Positions 1 to 7,163 are shown, numbered from the stretch's first letter. The stretch is 10,222 bases of DNA from Bacteroidota bacterium (GCA_023437305.1 JAEZGN010000012.1:1-10222); one strand, 5' to 3'. Numbers and translations: made by a program. The notes: generated by a model not told the origin, from the letters alone.

Positions 1-225
1 TTGGCTATGGGGAGGTGTTTTTTATTGAGAAAATCAATTATTTTTATTCAAATATAAGGTTAGCCTCTTATTCGTTTTCTGTTTTTTTAAGATCAGTATC
101 CCGATTATTTTTTATATATTTACAAACTGGAATCATTTATACAAACGCAATAGCACCCTTTTTGCTGTACCAGTGTTTGCTCCGGATATGATTAGACAAA
201 TATCGTTGTGGCATATTTTATAAAC
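1..225. other. Left-edge AT-rich stretch, no gene recognised
   Basis: One rightward frame is open from the window edge to a TGA at 189-191 (about 62 codons). It is rich in Phe, Tyr, Ile and Ser, as expected when AT-rich non-coding DNA is translated. I recognise no motif and see no clear start. It could be the tail of a gene lying left of the window, but nothing in the sequence requires that. I see no tRNA, repeat array or mobile-element end here. Confidence 0.3.
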
Positions 226-286
226 AGATAAGATAAATTTTTGAGTCTTATCTAATTTAGCTTAATTATCATTTAAGCTTGTCTTT
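226..286 (+). terminator. Two adjacent AT-rich hairpins, possible terminator
   Basis: The first hairpin pairs AGATAAGA (226-233) with TCTTATCT (246-253), 8 perfect base pairs around a 12-base loop. The second pairs AGCTTAA (259-265) with TTAAGCT (273-279), 7 base pairs around a 7-base loop, and is followed by TGTCTTTTT. On the plus strand the second has the form of a weak intrinsic terminator and could end a transcript from left of the window. It also lies just downstream of the leftward transposase remnant, so it could serve that side instead. The stems are AT-rich and short, so this is tentative. Confidence 0.35.
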
Positions 287-320
287 TTGGAGTCAACGTA
301 AAACTTGAGGACTTGAAAAA

Positions 321-881
321 TTATGCATAAATTTTGGATAATCTGAATAAGAAATTTTTTTTGTCTTTAACTCCTCTGAATCGGCTTGTAAATGCTTTAA
401 ACTTAGCATTGAAAGATTCACAGGCAGCATTCGTTGAGCTTTTTGACATTCATACTGATCGCCATCCAAAGCGTAAAATTCGCCTATGGGCTTACAACTA
501 AGAGCATGGTTATCGGTGTAATCCTTAAAAAAAATCGCAAACTCGTGTGTGATACGTGTACCTTCCGTTACTATTCTTAAATTTCTATTAACATATTTAC
601 CTGTTTCTTTGTTGATCCATCGTCTGCTCCGTAAATCCAACAACAGCGCTTTCCCCCAAATAGGAAAGTCATTAACCAATACATTGGGATAAAAGCCTTT
701 GCTTTCTAATTCGGAATTATTGATGTTGTTATTCTCTTCCCTGATATATCTTGATCTGTATTGTGCTATCTTCTACTTTTAATACCATAAAATAATCTAA
801 TAACCCTGAAGGTAAGAGATAACTATAACCATCCTTGGGTATAACCTTTTATATTTCAAAGATAAGTGTTTTCGGATTCAA
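321..881 (-). pseudogene. Internally deleted ISAon1-family transposase remnant
   Basis: Read leftward, this is a broken copy of the two-part ISAon1 transposase (an N-terminal region protein plus a DDE transposase related to ISL3). The N-terminal part begins at a TTG at 881-879 (LNPKTLIFEI), hits a stop within a few codons, then reads KDGYSYLLPSGLLDYF and KVEDSTIQIKIY. After a frameshift near 740 it reads ESKGFYPNVLVNDFPIWGK, RRWINKETGK, VTEGTRITHEFA and YALDGDQYECQ. Near 445-450 it jumps directly to the end of the transposase in another frame: STNAACESFNAKFKAF, then RGVKDKKNFLFRLSKIYA and TAA at 323-321. The N-terminal protein and the last 35-40 residues survive, but the catalytic DDE core is gone. 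No convincing terminal inverted repeats or target duplication were found. The family assignment rests on recalled motifs from both ends and should be reliable. The element cannot move itself. Confidence 0.72.
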
Positions 882-1015
882 CTCTTAAATTTATACTATG
901 ATCCCTCTCTTTTTCATAGATTGATTATTGATGGCTAAACAATTATCTCTTTTTAAATGCCTTTGTTGTGATACAAGGGCATTTTTATGCTAATATATAC
1001 GTTTTCGTAATAAAA
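882..1015. other. Short intergenic stretch with terminator-like hairpin
   Basis: This lies between the presumed start of the transposase remnant and the first small frame. It should contain the right end of the insertion element, but I could not find a sequence here that mirrors the left flank (around 284-320). The only clear structure is the hairpin at 955-984. Confidence 0.4.
955..986 (+). terminator. Rho-independent-type hairpin with T run
   Basis: AAATGCCTTTGT (955-966) pairs with ACAAGGGCATTT (973-984), 12 base pairs with one G-T wobble and a 6-base loop, followed by a short T run (982-986). This is the best-formed terminator in the left part and works in the plus direction. No rightward gene is recognisable before it in the window, so it may end a lost or unannotated transcript, or be a relic. 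Confidence 0.55.
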
Positions 1016-1087
1016 ATGATCCCCAAAATACCATTAAAAGTTACTCCGACTGATTTTGATCCAACGGATTTTTACAGAGAAATTTAA
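1016..1087 (+). CDS. Possible 23-residue small frame between two hairpins
   Basis: ATG at 1016 opens a 23-codon frame (MIPKIPLKVTPTDF, then DPTDFYREI) ending with TAA at 1085-1087. Its composition (Pro, Thr, Asp, Lys) looks more like protein than the surrounding AT-rich noise, and it sits exactly between the hairpins at 955-984 and 1090-1122. There is no clear ribosome binding site and no family I recognise. It may be a real small protein, a leftover fragment of a longer gene, or chance. No function is proposed. Confidence 0.25.
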   Translation: MIPKIPLKVTPTDFDPTDFYREI

Positions 1088-1089
1088 AT

Positions 1090-1122
1090 CAAAATGCCCC
1101 TATTCCCCATAGAGGCATTTTG
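1090..1122. terminator. Near-symmetrical hairpin, possible bidirectional terminator
   Basis: CAAAATGCCCCTA (1090-1102) pairs with TAGAGGCATTTTG (1110-1122), 12 of 13 positions matching, with a 7-base loop TTCCCCA. Each strand carries a short TTTT at the foot of the stem, so it could stop transcription from either side. On the minus strand it lies about 70-110 bases downstream of the promoter-like box at 1199-1206. Its core arms AATGCC/GGCATT match those of the hairpin at 955-984. Confidence 0.45.
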
Positions 1123-1196
1123 TCCGTCATAGCCGTAATTTACGACTAATAATGTTTAACACTTAACTTTTAAAAACTACACATTATATCTATTGT

Positions 1197-1227
1197 TGCA
1201 AAAATAATAAATACAATTATTTCCAAC
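1197..1227 (-). promoter_or_regulatory. Leftward promoter-like site, diverged copy of 1622-1652
   Basis: On the minus strand TATTTTTG (1206-1199) followed by CA fits the Bacteroides -7 consensus TAnnTTTG. GTTG (1227-1224) sits 17 bases upstream, where the -33 TTTG box would be expected. The plus-strand 20-mer TGCAAAAATAATAAATACAA (1197-1216) matches the one at 1622-1641 at 18 of 20 positions. A transcript starting near 1191 would run into the hairpin at 1122-1090, giving an RNA of roughly 100 bases. Confidence 0.4.
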
Positions 1228-1288
1228 TGTTAAAAGATTGAAATGTATCTAAAAGCGAAGCGATTAAACATTTCTTTTGATCCAACAT
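1217..1288 (-). CDS. Possible 23-residue small frame, third in a leftward cluster
   Basis: ATG at 1288-1286 opens a frame reading MLDQKKCLIASLLD then TFQSFNSWK, ending in TAA at 1219-1217. It starts 17 bases after the stop of the 40-residue frame and ends inside the next promoter-like site. It is too short to judge by codon use and matches nothing I know. It is listed because it continues a co-directional, tightly packed series, but chance is a fair alternative. Confidence 0.22.
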   Translation of the reverse strand: MLDQKKCLIASLLDTFQSFNSWK

Positions 1289-1305
1289 AGAGCTTTTTCA
1301 ATAAC

Positions 1306-1428
1306 TTAACACCAAGAAAGAAAAGTGTATAATAACAGTATTGGCATTATATATCGGAATCCCCTGATCAGCGCCAAACAAATATTATCTTCAGATTTAT
1401 TCGGAGGAATAATCCTAATTTGACTCAT
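1306..1428 (-). CDS. Small putative membrane protein, 40 residues
   Basis: The frame starts at ATG 1428-1426, two bases after the stop of the 53-residue frame, and ends with TAA at 1308-1306. It reads MSQIRIIPPNKSEDNICLAL followed by IRGFRYIMPILLLYTFLSWC. The first half is polar. The second half (about residues 16-39) is hydrophobic with Arg22 and Arg25, which could be a single membrane-spanning or membrane-associated segment. The near-overlap with the upstream frame suggests translational coupling. I recognise no family and propose no function. Small membrane peptides of type I toxins, small stress proteins and a chance frame in AT-rich DNA are all possible. Coding is supported only by spacing and composition. 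Confidence 0.4.
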   Translation of the reverse strand: MSQIRIIPPNKSEDNICLALIRGFRYIMPILLLYTFLSWC

Positions 1429-1430
1429 TT

Positions 1431-1592
1431 TCAAATATATTTACAGCTTGTATTAAACGATTCGTCCGGTAAATTTAATTTTAACGATAATGTCCATATA
1501 TAGATGAATAATTCATTCAAAATACCGCGATTCTCATCGCGATATTTTGCTATCAACTTCTCATTAACAGAGATTTTAATAACTCTGCCCAT
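1431..1592 (-). CDS. Small hypothetical protein, 53 residues
   Basis: ATG at 1592-1590, TGA at 1433-1431. The protein begins MGRVIKISVNEKLIAKYRDE, continues NRGILNELFIYIWTLSLKL and ends NLPDESFNTSCKYI. Residues 1-40 alternate charged and hydrophobic residues in a way compatible with a short strand followed by an amphipathic helix, unlike the Cys/Ser/Phe-rich noise in other frames here. A good Bacteroides-type promoter box (TATTTTTG at 1631-1624) lies 31 bases before the start, leaving a 5' leader of roughly 25 bases. A 40-residue frame follows after 2 bases, suggesting a two-gene unit. No known family is recognised. It could be a small regulator or antitoxin-like protein, but that is only a guess from size and arrangement. 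Confidence 0.45.
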   Translation of the reverse strand: MGRVIKISVNEKLIAKYRDENRGILNELFIYIWTLSLKLNLPDESFNTSCKYI

Positions 1593-1621
1593 TATTTAGT
1601 GAAAACCTCATATTTTATTTA

Positions 1622-1652
1622 TGCAAAAATAACAAACACAAAGATCAACAAA
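1622..1652 (-). promoter_or_regulatory. Leftward Bacteroides-type promoter for the small-protein unit
   Basis: On the minus strand TATTTTTG (1631-1624) matches the -7 consensus TAnnTTTG exactly and is followed by C, as often seen. TTTG (1652-1649) matches the -33 box with a 17-base spacer, slightly shorter than the commonly quoted spacing. Transcription would begin near 1617 and read into the 53- and 40-residue frames. The same arrangement recurs at 1197-1227. Confidence 0.5.
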
Positions 1653-1741
1653 GATTAAAACATCTAAAAAGATCTAAAAGGCATATCTAATAGAGCATAT
1701 ATAATAAAATATCTGAAAAACAAACATGTGCATTTTTATAT

Positions 1742-1900
1742 TTATTTGCGAATCACGTTTGATCTTTCATTAAAAAACAACCTGCCAGTATTAGCTGCAA
1801 GATAGTTCACTGCAGCAAACTCTTCTTTTGGTAGCAAAAACTAAGTGTTTGCCCCAAGAACTTCGGCCGCTTTGAGCTGCAGCTAATAATTGTTCCATAT
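1742..1900 (-). pseudogene. Possible decayed leftward gene end, family unknown
   Basis: Read leftward, one frame gives AAEVLGANT, a stop (TAG at 1843-1841), then FLLPKEEFAAVNYLAANTGR and LFFNERSNVIRK, ending in TAA at 1744-1742. The composition (Ala, Glu, Asn, Leu) and locally higher GC are protein-like and differ from flanking DNA. Just upstream, another frame starts MEQLLAAAQ at 1898-1896, so a frameshift between the two could reconstitute about 50 residues. I do not recognise the family. The competing 87-residue frame over the same DNA (1807-2070) is Cys/Ser/Tyr-rich and looks spurious. Confidence 0.28.
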
Positions 1901-2103
1901 TCAAAATCGTAACACAAAAGTTGATTTCTCATTTTTGGCAAGCAATAATATGAGCAGAAAAGATAAATAATAGAGCTAAAAGAGCAATACAAAAATAATG
2001 AGAGACTTCTATATTTACCAAAATATATTTTCATAAGTGATGCTTTCGTATCATACGATACAGGCAACACTAGATAATCAGTTATTTTTTTATATTACTC
2101 TTT
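1901..2103. other. susC upstream region, AT-rich
   Basis: This stretch should carry the promoter and leader of the susCD operon. I find no exact plus-strand TAnnTTTG box. TATATTTA near 2011-2018 is a one-mismatch match without a clear -33 partner. There is no Shine-Dalgarno-like sequence before the susC ATG, only a T-rich leader, which is ordinary for this phylum. The one notable structure is the dyad at 2047-2061. Confidence 0.4.
2047..2061. promoter_or_regulatory. Inverted repeat in the susC leader, possible operator
   Basis: CGTATCATACG (2047-2057) is a perfect 11-base dyad, and GTATC (2048-2052) also pairs with GATAC (2057-2061). It lies 43-57 bases before the susC start in otherwise featureless AT-rich DNA. 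It could bind a dimeric regulator or form a small leader hairpin. It is short enough to occur by chance. Confidence 0.22.
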
Positions 2104-5100
2104 ATGTCAAAACATTTAAAATCAATTGGTGTGATCTTGCTTCTCGCTGGTGCCTCTACCGGAGCGATGCACGCAGTCTCTATTTCAAGCGTTGCCGAAG
2201 TGAAAATTACACAGCAAAGTGATACCTGCAGGGGTATCGTCAAGGAGGCTACAGGAGAAATCATTGTCGGGGCATCCGTAGTAGTGAAAGGAACAACCAA
2301 CGGCGTTATTACCGACGTTGACGGGAGATTCTCGTTGAGCAATGTAAAGAAAGGGGATATCATTCAAATCTCGTTCGTGGGTTACCGAACAGAGGAGATT
2401 CCATGGGACGGGATCCCTCTTAGCGTGATCTTGCAAGATGATACACAGGAATTACAAGAAATGGTAGTGGTGGGGTATGGAACTCAAAAAAAAACAAATT
2501 TAACAGGAGCTGTTGCGCAAGTAGCTGGTGATGTATTAGAAAATCGTCCGATATCAAATATAGGACAAGGGCTACAGGGAGTTATCCCGAACTTAAACAT
2601 TTCGATTGGAAGTGGAGCTCCTGGACAATCTTCATCATTCAACATCCGAGGAAACACTTCATTGAATGGAGGTAGTCCATTGGTTCTTGTTGATAACGTA
2701 CAAATGGACCCCAACTTGGTTAACCCTGAAGATGTTGCGTCCATTTCTGTTTTAAAAGACGCAGCTTCAGCTGCTATTTATGGAGCCCGAGCAGCGTATG
2801 GCGTTATTCTTATCACAACGAAAAACGGAAAAAAGGGACTGAAGCCTCAAGTTTCTTTATCAGCTAGTGCTTATTGGCAATCTCCTGCCGTACGTATTAC
2901 CAATGTCAATTCAAGAGAATATCTGGAAATGAAAGACTTGGCTTATCAAAATGGTGGAGGTAGCGGCCACTATTATAATGATATTGTGTATAAATATGCA
3001 GAAAACTATTTTAATGGTTCATATCCGTATGCTGAATTTTACGATTCGGCAATTGATCCCAACAAATGGCAATACTGTGGAAACACTGATTGGTTCAAAG
3101 AATTATATAAGACTTCATTCTCTCAAATGTATAATATTAACTTAAATGGAGGGATAGGAAAAACAAGCTATTATGCTTCCGTTGGTTTTAACGATGTAGA
3201 AGGTATGTTGAAAGCCGGAGATGATATGTACAAGAAATTTAATACGAACATCAAGGTATCTTCCGATATATCGAAATGGTTAAATATTTCGGCTAAAATT
3301 ATGCATACATATACCAAAGAGAAACATCCTACCGGTGGTACAACTGTCATGAATCCTACTGCGTATTCAGGATTATCCAGTTACAGTGGTATGATGAAAA
3401 ACGACTTAAATCCATTGATGCCTATTCGCCACACTCATACTGGGCGTTTATATCCCCGTGCTGGAGCTGGAGCAATCAACCAAGATGATATTTCATCGCA
3501 GGGAGGATATATTTATCAGGATGATGGATTACACTACTATGCTGGTCAAGGAAACTATACTAACCCGGTAGCAATTCAGGAACAAGGAGGCAATGGATTA
3601 ACAAAGCAAAATGACCTTTGGATGACTGGAGCAATTCAAATAACTCCATTTGAAGGATTTGTGTTCAATGCCGACTATACATTCAATTTTTATAATAAAG
3701 GACAGAAACAACATGTCCAAAGTTTTTACGATTATACAGCAGTGGCAGGAACAGAGCAATACTATCCATGGACAAATCCGAGTAGCGTTGTCATGGCGAA
3801 CAACGAGGATTATTACACTTCTCTTAATGTTTTTGCTGAATACTCAAAATCATTCAATAAGATTCACAATACAAAAATTATGGTTGGTTATAACCAAGAA
3901 TATAAACACAATAAATATTTCTGGACAGGTAGGCGTGATTTGATTAATGTATCTAATCCTGCATTGAATCAGGCAACAGGAGAATCAGACTTAGGGTATT
4001 CAGAGACTCATTGGGCCACCAATGGTCTCTTCCTGCGCCTAAACTATAATTTCGAACAACGTTATTTGTTTGAATTTAATGGAAGATATGACGGTTCTTC
4101 AAAATTCGCCAAAGACAATCGTTACGCATTCTTCCCTTCGGTTTCAACCGCATGGAGGATTTCAGAAGAATCATTCTTCCAACCATTGAAAACCTACATT
4201 GATGATTTGAAAATTCGTACTTCTTACGGTTCTTTGGGCAATCAGGTAGTGGACAAACTAGGAAATTTCCCGTATTTGCCTAGTTACGCCATCAACAATG
4301 CTTACGGAATGATATTAGGAGGATCAAGACCTGTCGCAGTATCGGCACCCGGACTCGTAAGTAGTACATTTACGTGGGAAACGGTTAATCAAATAGATTT
4401 TGGATTAGATGCCGTTTTTCTCAACAATCGTTTAAATTGTACTTTCGACTGGTATCGCCGTGACACGAAAAACATGTTAACTGCAGGACAATCTCTACCA
4501 GCTGTATTAGGGACAAGCGTTCCAGTGGAAAACGCAGCAGACTTGAAAACTACTGGTTGGGAAATTTCAGTAGGTTGGAATGATCAATTAGCTAATGGAT
4601 TTAAATATTGGTTCAAAGGTACATTGTCTGACTATATGAGTGAGATTATGAAATTTTCAAATGATCAAGAAACTTTGTCTAATCATTATGTAGGAGAAAA
4701 ATTAGGAGAAATTTGGGGCTATCGCTCTGATGGTTTATTCCAAACCGATACGGAAGCAGCAACAGTTGACCAATCTGCTTTATATGCAGGAAAATGGGCC
4801 GCAGGAGATGTTCGATACATCGACTTGAACAATGATGGTAAAATAGACTGGGGACAAAATACATTGAAAGATCCAGGAGATAAAACAATTATTGGGAACA
4901 ATACGCCTAGATTCAGTTATGGTTTGACAGGAGGATTTGAATTCAAAAACTTTGACTTCGAAATGTTTTGGCAAGGCATTGGTAAACGAGATTATATGTG
5001 TAGTGGAAATGCATTCTGGGGATTCACCTCCGAATGGGATACACCGCTGAAAACTGCGCTTGATTACTGGACTCCGGAAAATACAGATGCTTATTTTCCA

Positions 5101-5373
5101 CGTCCTACATGGAACAATGGAGGTAACAGACAAACATCAGACCGCTATTTACAGAACGCGAGCTACATACGCTTAAAAAATATTACGTTGGGATACACCG
5201 TTCCACAAGCAGTTTTATCTAAAATTGGTATCAGTCGCCTAAGAGTTTATTTACAAGGGGAAAATCTACTGACCTTTACTCCTTTAATTGATTCCTATGA
5301 TCCGGAATTAATTAATAATATGAGTTACCCAATCTCTAAAAAAATTTCTGTAGGTTTAAACCTCACTTTCTAA
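2104..5373 (+). CDS. susC: SusC/RagA-family TonB-dependent outer membrane transporter
   Basis: This 1089-residue protein is the beta-barrel half of a SusCD importer, using TonB/ExbBD energy to bring an oligosaccharide or similar ligand across the outer membrane. Residues 1-24 are a Sec signal peptide (KHLK, then a hydrophobic stretch ending AMHA). Residues about 42-115 form the N-terminal carboxypeptidase-regulatory-like domain (GASVVVKGTTNGVITDVDG). EMVVVGYGTQKK (119-130) is the TonB-box region leading into the plug domain, about 132-245, with FNIRGNTSLNGGSPLVLVD and the family signature VLKDAASAAIYGARAA (216-231). The remainder is barrel. DLNNDGKID near residue 906 is the EF-like loop usual in this family, followed by GNNTPRFSYG. 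It ends in NLTF with a terminal Phe. Length is normal and the frame is intact. It precedes susD by 38 bases. The ligand cannot be told from sequence. The symbol is used in the family sense. Confidence 0.95.
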   Translation: MSKHLKSIGVILLLAGASTGAMHAVSISSVAEVKITQQSDTCRGIVKEATGEIIVGASVVVKGTTNGVITDVDGRFSLSNVKKGDIIQISFVGYRTEEIPWDGIPLSVILQDDTQELQEMVVVGYGTQKKTNLTGAVAQVAGDVLENRPISNIGQGLQGVIPNLNISIGSGAPGQSSSFNIRGNTSLNGGSPLVLVDNVQMDPNLVNPEDVASISVLKDAASAAIYGARAAYGVILITTKNGKKGLKPQVSLSASAYWQSPAVRITNVNSREYLEMKDLAYQNGGGSGHYYNDIVYKYAENYFNGSYPYAEFYDSAIDPNKWQYCGNTDWFKELYKTSFSQMYNINLNGGIGKTSYYASVGFNDVEGMLKAGDDMYKKFNTNIKVSSDISKWLNISAKIMHTYTKEKHPTGGTTVMNPTAYSGLSSYSGMMKNDLNPLMPIRHTHTGRLYPRAGAGAINQDDISSQGGYIYQDDGLHYYAGQGNYTNPVAIQEQGGNGLTKQNDLWMTGAIQITPFEGFVFNADYTFNFYNKGQKQHVQSFYDYTAVAGTEQYYPWTNPSSVVMANNEDYYTSLNVFAEYSKSFNKIHNTKIMVGYNQEYKHNKYFWTGRRDLINVSNPALNQATGESDLGYSETHWATNGLFLRLNYNFEQRYLFEFNGRYDGSSKFAKDNRYAFFPSVSTAWRISEESFFQPLKTYIDDLKIRTSYGSLGNQVVDKLGNFPYLPSYAINNAYGMILGGSRPVAVSAPGLVSSTFTWETVNQIDFGLDAVFLNNRLNCTFDWYRRDTKNMLTAGQSLPAVLGTSVPVENAADLKTTGWEISVGWNDQLANGFKYWFKGTLSDYMSEIMKFSNDQETLSNHYVGEKLGEIWGYRSDGLFQTDTEAATVDQSALYAGKWAAGDVRYIDLNNDGKIDWGQNTLKDPGDKTIIGNNTPRFSYGLTGGFEFKNFDFEMFWQGIGKRDYMCSGNAFWGFTSEWDTPLKTALDYWTPENTDAYFPRPTWNNGGNRQTSDRYLQNASYIRLKNITLGYTVPQAVLSKIGISRLRVYLQGENLLTFTPLIDSYDPELINNMSYPISKKISVGLNLTF

Positions 5374-5411
5374 AATAAAACAATTGATTATAAAAGACAA
5401 GGTATAGAAAT

Positions 5412-7163
5412 ATGAAACTAAAATACATTTTATGTTCAGTCATGTTAGCGGGAGTTTTTTATACTTGCGAAGTAACGGATAGGTCCCCAATAGATTCTAT
5501 CACAGATGAGAACTATTGGGTTACAGTAAAAGACCTAAAGATGTATGCAAATGGATTATACGAGAACTTGGATGCTCCTAGTGTTAGTAAAGATGATATC
5601 AGTGATAATTTTATTACAACGAATTATAGTACTCTTCTTTTTGATGAACAAACCTTGCCCGCAACAGCTGATGATGCAGGTTGGACTTGGACAAATATAC
5701 GTAATTGCAACTATTTTTTACAGCGTTACTGGAAAGTGGAAGGTATAGAAGCAGAAATCAACGTGTACGTTGCGGAAGTTCGTTTTTTCCGTGCATTAGA
5801 TTATTACGAAAAGATCAAAAAATTTGGAGATGTCCCTTGGTATGAAAAAGACCTTCAAACAAATGATACAGAAGAATTGTACAAAGTTCGAGATCCTAGA
5901 GATTTTGTATTGGGTAAGGTTATTGAAGACTTGGAATTTGCTATCCAATGGTTACCAGAGTCGGGAACAGAAGAAAAAGGTCGCTTGAATAAAGACGCTG
6001 CCAGAACTCAATTGGCTCGGATTTGTCTTTATTATGGTAGCTTCAAAAAATACCATAATGAAATAGGAGATATATCTGCTGAAGAATTATTGCAAAAGGC
6101 TGTAGATCTAACAAAGGCTGTGATCAATACAGAAAAATATGCCATCGTTAAGGGATCAAACAGCGGAAGTGGACAAATGCCTTACGAAGGATATCCTTGC
6201 GACTATTCCAATCAGTTCATACAAGAAGACCTTTCAGGGAATAAAGAATGTATTCTTGCTCGCTATTACGAGTCAGGAGTAGTTACCCACGAAACAGGTC
6301 GCCAAGCAGGTGGTAGTGGTTCAGGATTAAGCAAAGACTTTGTAGAATCATTTTTATGTATTGATGGTAATCCTATATCCATTAGTCCTCTCTACAAAGG
6401 AGATAACATAGTTGAACAAGAAATCGAGAACAGAGATCCGAGAATGTATCAAATTGTTGATAACTTACATAAGCCTTATCGAGTAATCAACAATACACAA
6501 CAGTCTATAACTTATCCCGATTGTAGTGCAAATAACGGCGTTACAGGATATTCTTGTGTCAAGTACCGTTCTCCACTTCAGTCTCAATGGGAGGCTAGAC
6601 AAACTACTTATGACTGGTTTGTTTACCGCTATGCAGAGGTATTGTTAATCAATGCTGAAGCAAATGCTGAATTAGGAAAATGTACACAGGAAGTACTTGA
6701 TAAAACGATAAATCTTTTAAGAGATCGTGTAGGTATGCCGCACATGACAACTTCGCCTGTAGCAGATCCAGTTGCTATAAACTATGGTTACAATGTAACT
6801 CCCTTAATCTATGAGATTCGTCGTGAACGTCGTATTGAATTAATACAAGAAGGACATCGGTTGGATGACTTAAAGCGGTGGAATGCTATGAAAGTATTCG
6901 AAAACCCAAAAACGATGTTAGGAATACCTATCACTCCAGAAAATATCGAACGTTATGCTGGCAACATTGAGTTTGGAGGTGAATCTGGACGTCCAACCAT
7001 TGAATTTGATGGAAAAGTTTATTTATACCAATATCCAAGTAAAAGACTGAATGATGTGGGCCGAAAATGGACCTCAAGTGATAAACGTTGGTTAAGCCCC
7101 CTTCCTACAGATGAATTGGTATTAAATCCAAATTTAAAGCAAAACCCAGGTTGGAATGAATAA
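5412..7163 (+). CDS. susD: SusD/RagB-family surface glycan-binding lipoprotein
   Basis: This 583-residue protein is the lid lipoprotein that sits on the SusC barrel at the cell surface and captures ligand. A short signal (MKLKYILCSVMLAGVFYTC) would be cut before Cys19; the residues before it, F-Y-T, are a poor lipobox because Thr at -1 is uncommon. Mature SusD features follow: DRSPIDSITDENYW (23-36), EVRFFRALDYYEKIKKFGDV (122-141, the TPR-region signature), then near residue 469 IRRERRIELIQEGHRLDDLK, the C-terminal signature. It ends with LNPNLKQNPGW, typical of the family. AAGG lies 9 bases before the ATG. The start is fixed by the lipoprotein signal. The gene is co-oriented with susC and almost certainly co-transcribed. 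No SusE/F-like surface proteins follow. Ligand unknown. Confidence 0.95.
   Translation: MKLKYILCSVMLAGVFYTCEVTDRSPIDSITDENYWVTVKDLKMYANGLYENLDAPSVSKDDISDNFITTNYSTLLFDEQTLPATADDAGWTWTNIRNCNYFLQRYWKVEGIEAEINVYVAEVRFFRALDYYEKIKKFGDVPWYEKDLQTNDTEELYKVRDPRDFVLGKVIEDLEFAIQWLPESGTEEKGRLNKDAARTQLARICLYYGSFKKYHNEIGDISAEELLQKAVDLTKAVINTEKYAIVKGSNSGSGQMPYEGYPCDYSNQFIQEDLSGNKECILARYYESGVVTHETGRQAGGSGSGLSKDFVESFLCIDGNPISISPLYKGDNIVEQEIENRDPRMYQIVDNLHKPYRVINNTQQSITYPDCSANNGVTGYSCVKYRSPLQSQWEARQTTYDWFVYRYAEVLLINAEANAELGKCTQEVLDKTINLLRDRVGMPHMTTSPVADPVAINYGYNVTPLIYEIRRERRIELIQEGHRLDDLKRWNAMKVFENPKTMLGIPITPENIERYAGNIEFGGESGRPTIEFDGKVYLYQYPSKRLNDVGRKWTSSDKRWLSPLPTDELVLNPNLKQNPGWNE

Noticed and set aside
240..1010. 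Terminal inverted repeats of the insertion element
   Set aside because: I compared the flank after the transposase stop with 885-1010 and found no matching inverted ends, so the element borders are left open.
1990..1997. Leftward TATTTTTG box
   Set aside because: Fits the -7 consensus but has no reading frame or terminator arranged behind it. Such boxes are expected by chance in AT-rich DNA.
1807..2070. Leftward 87-codon open frame before susC
   Set aside because: Cys-, Ser-, Tyr- and Leu-rich with no motif. It overlaps a more protein-like frame and the susC leader, so it is typical of chance translation of AT-rich DNA.
2037..2363. Small open frames on both strands over the start of susC
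   Set aside because: They overlap the signal peptide and first domain of a clearly coding SusC frame, and their translations have no recognisable features.
2185..5133. Other open frames inside susC on either strand
   Set aside because: Shadows of the SusC reading frame, which is continuous and carries all family motifs.
5545..5748. 67-codon frame within susD
   Set aside because: Out-of-frame shadow of susD with no motif.
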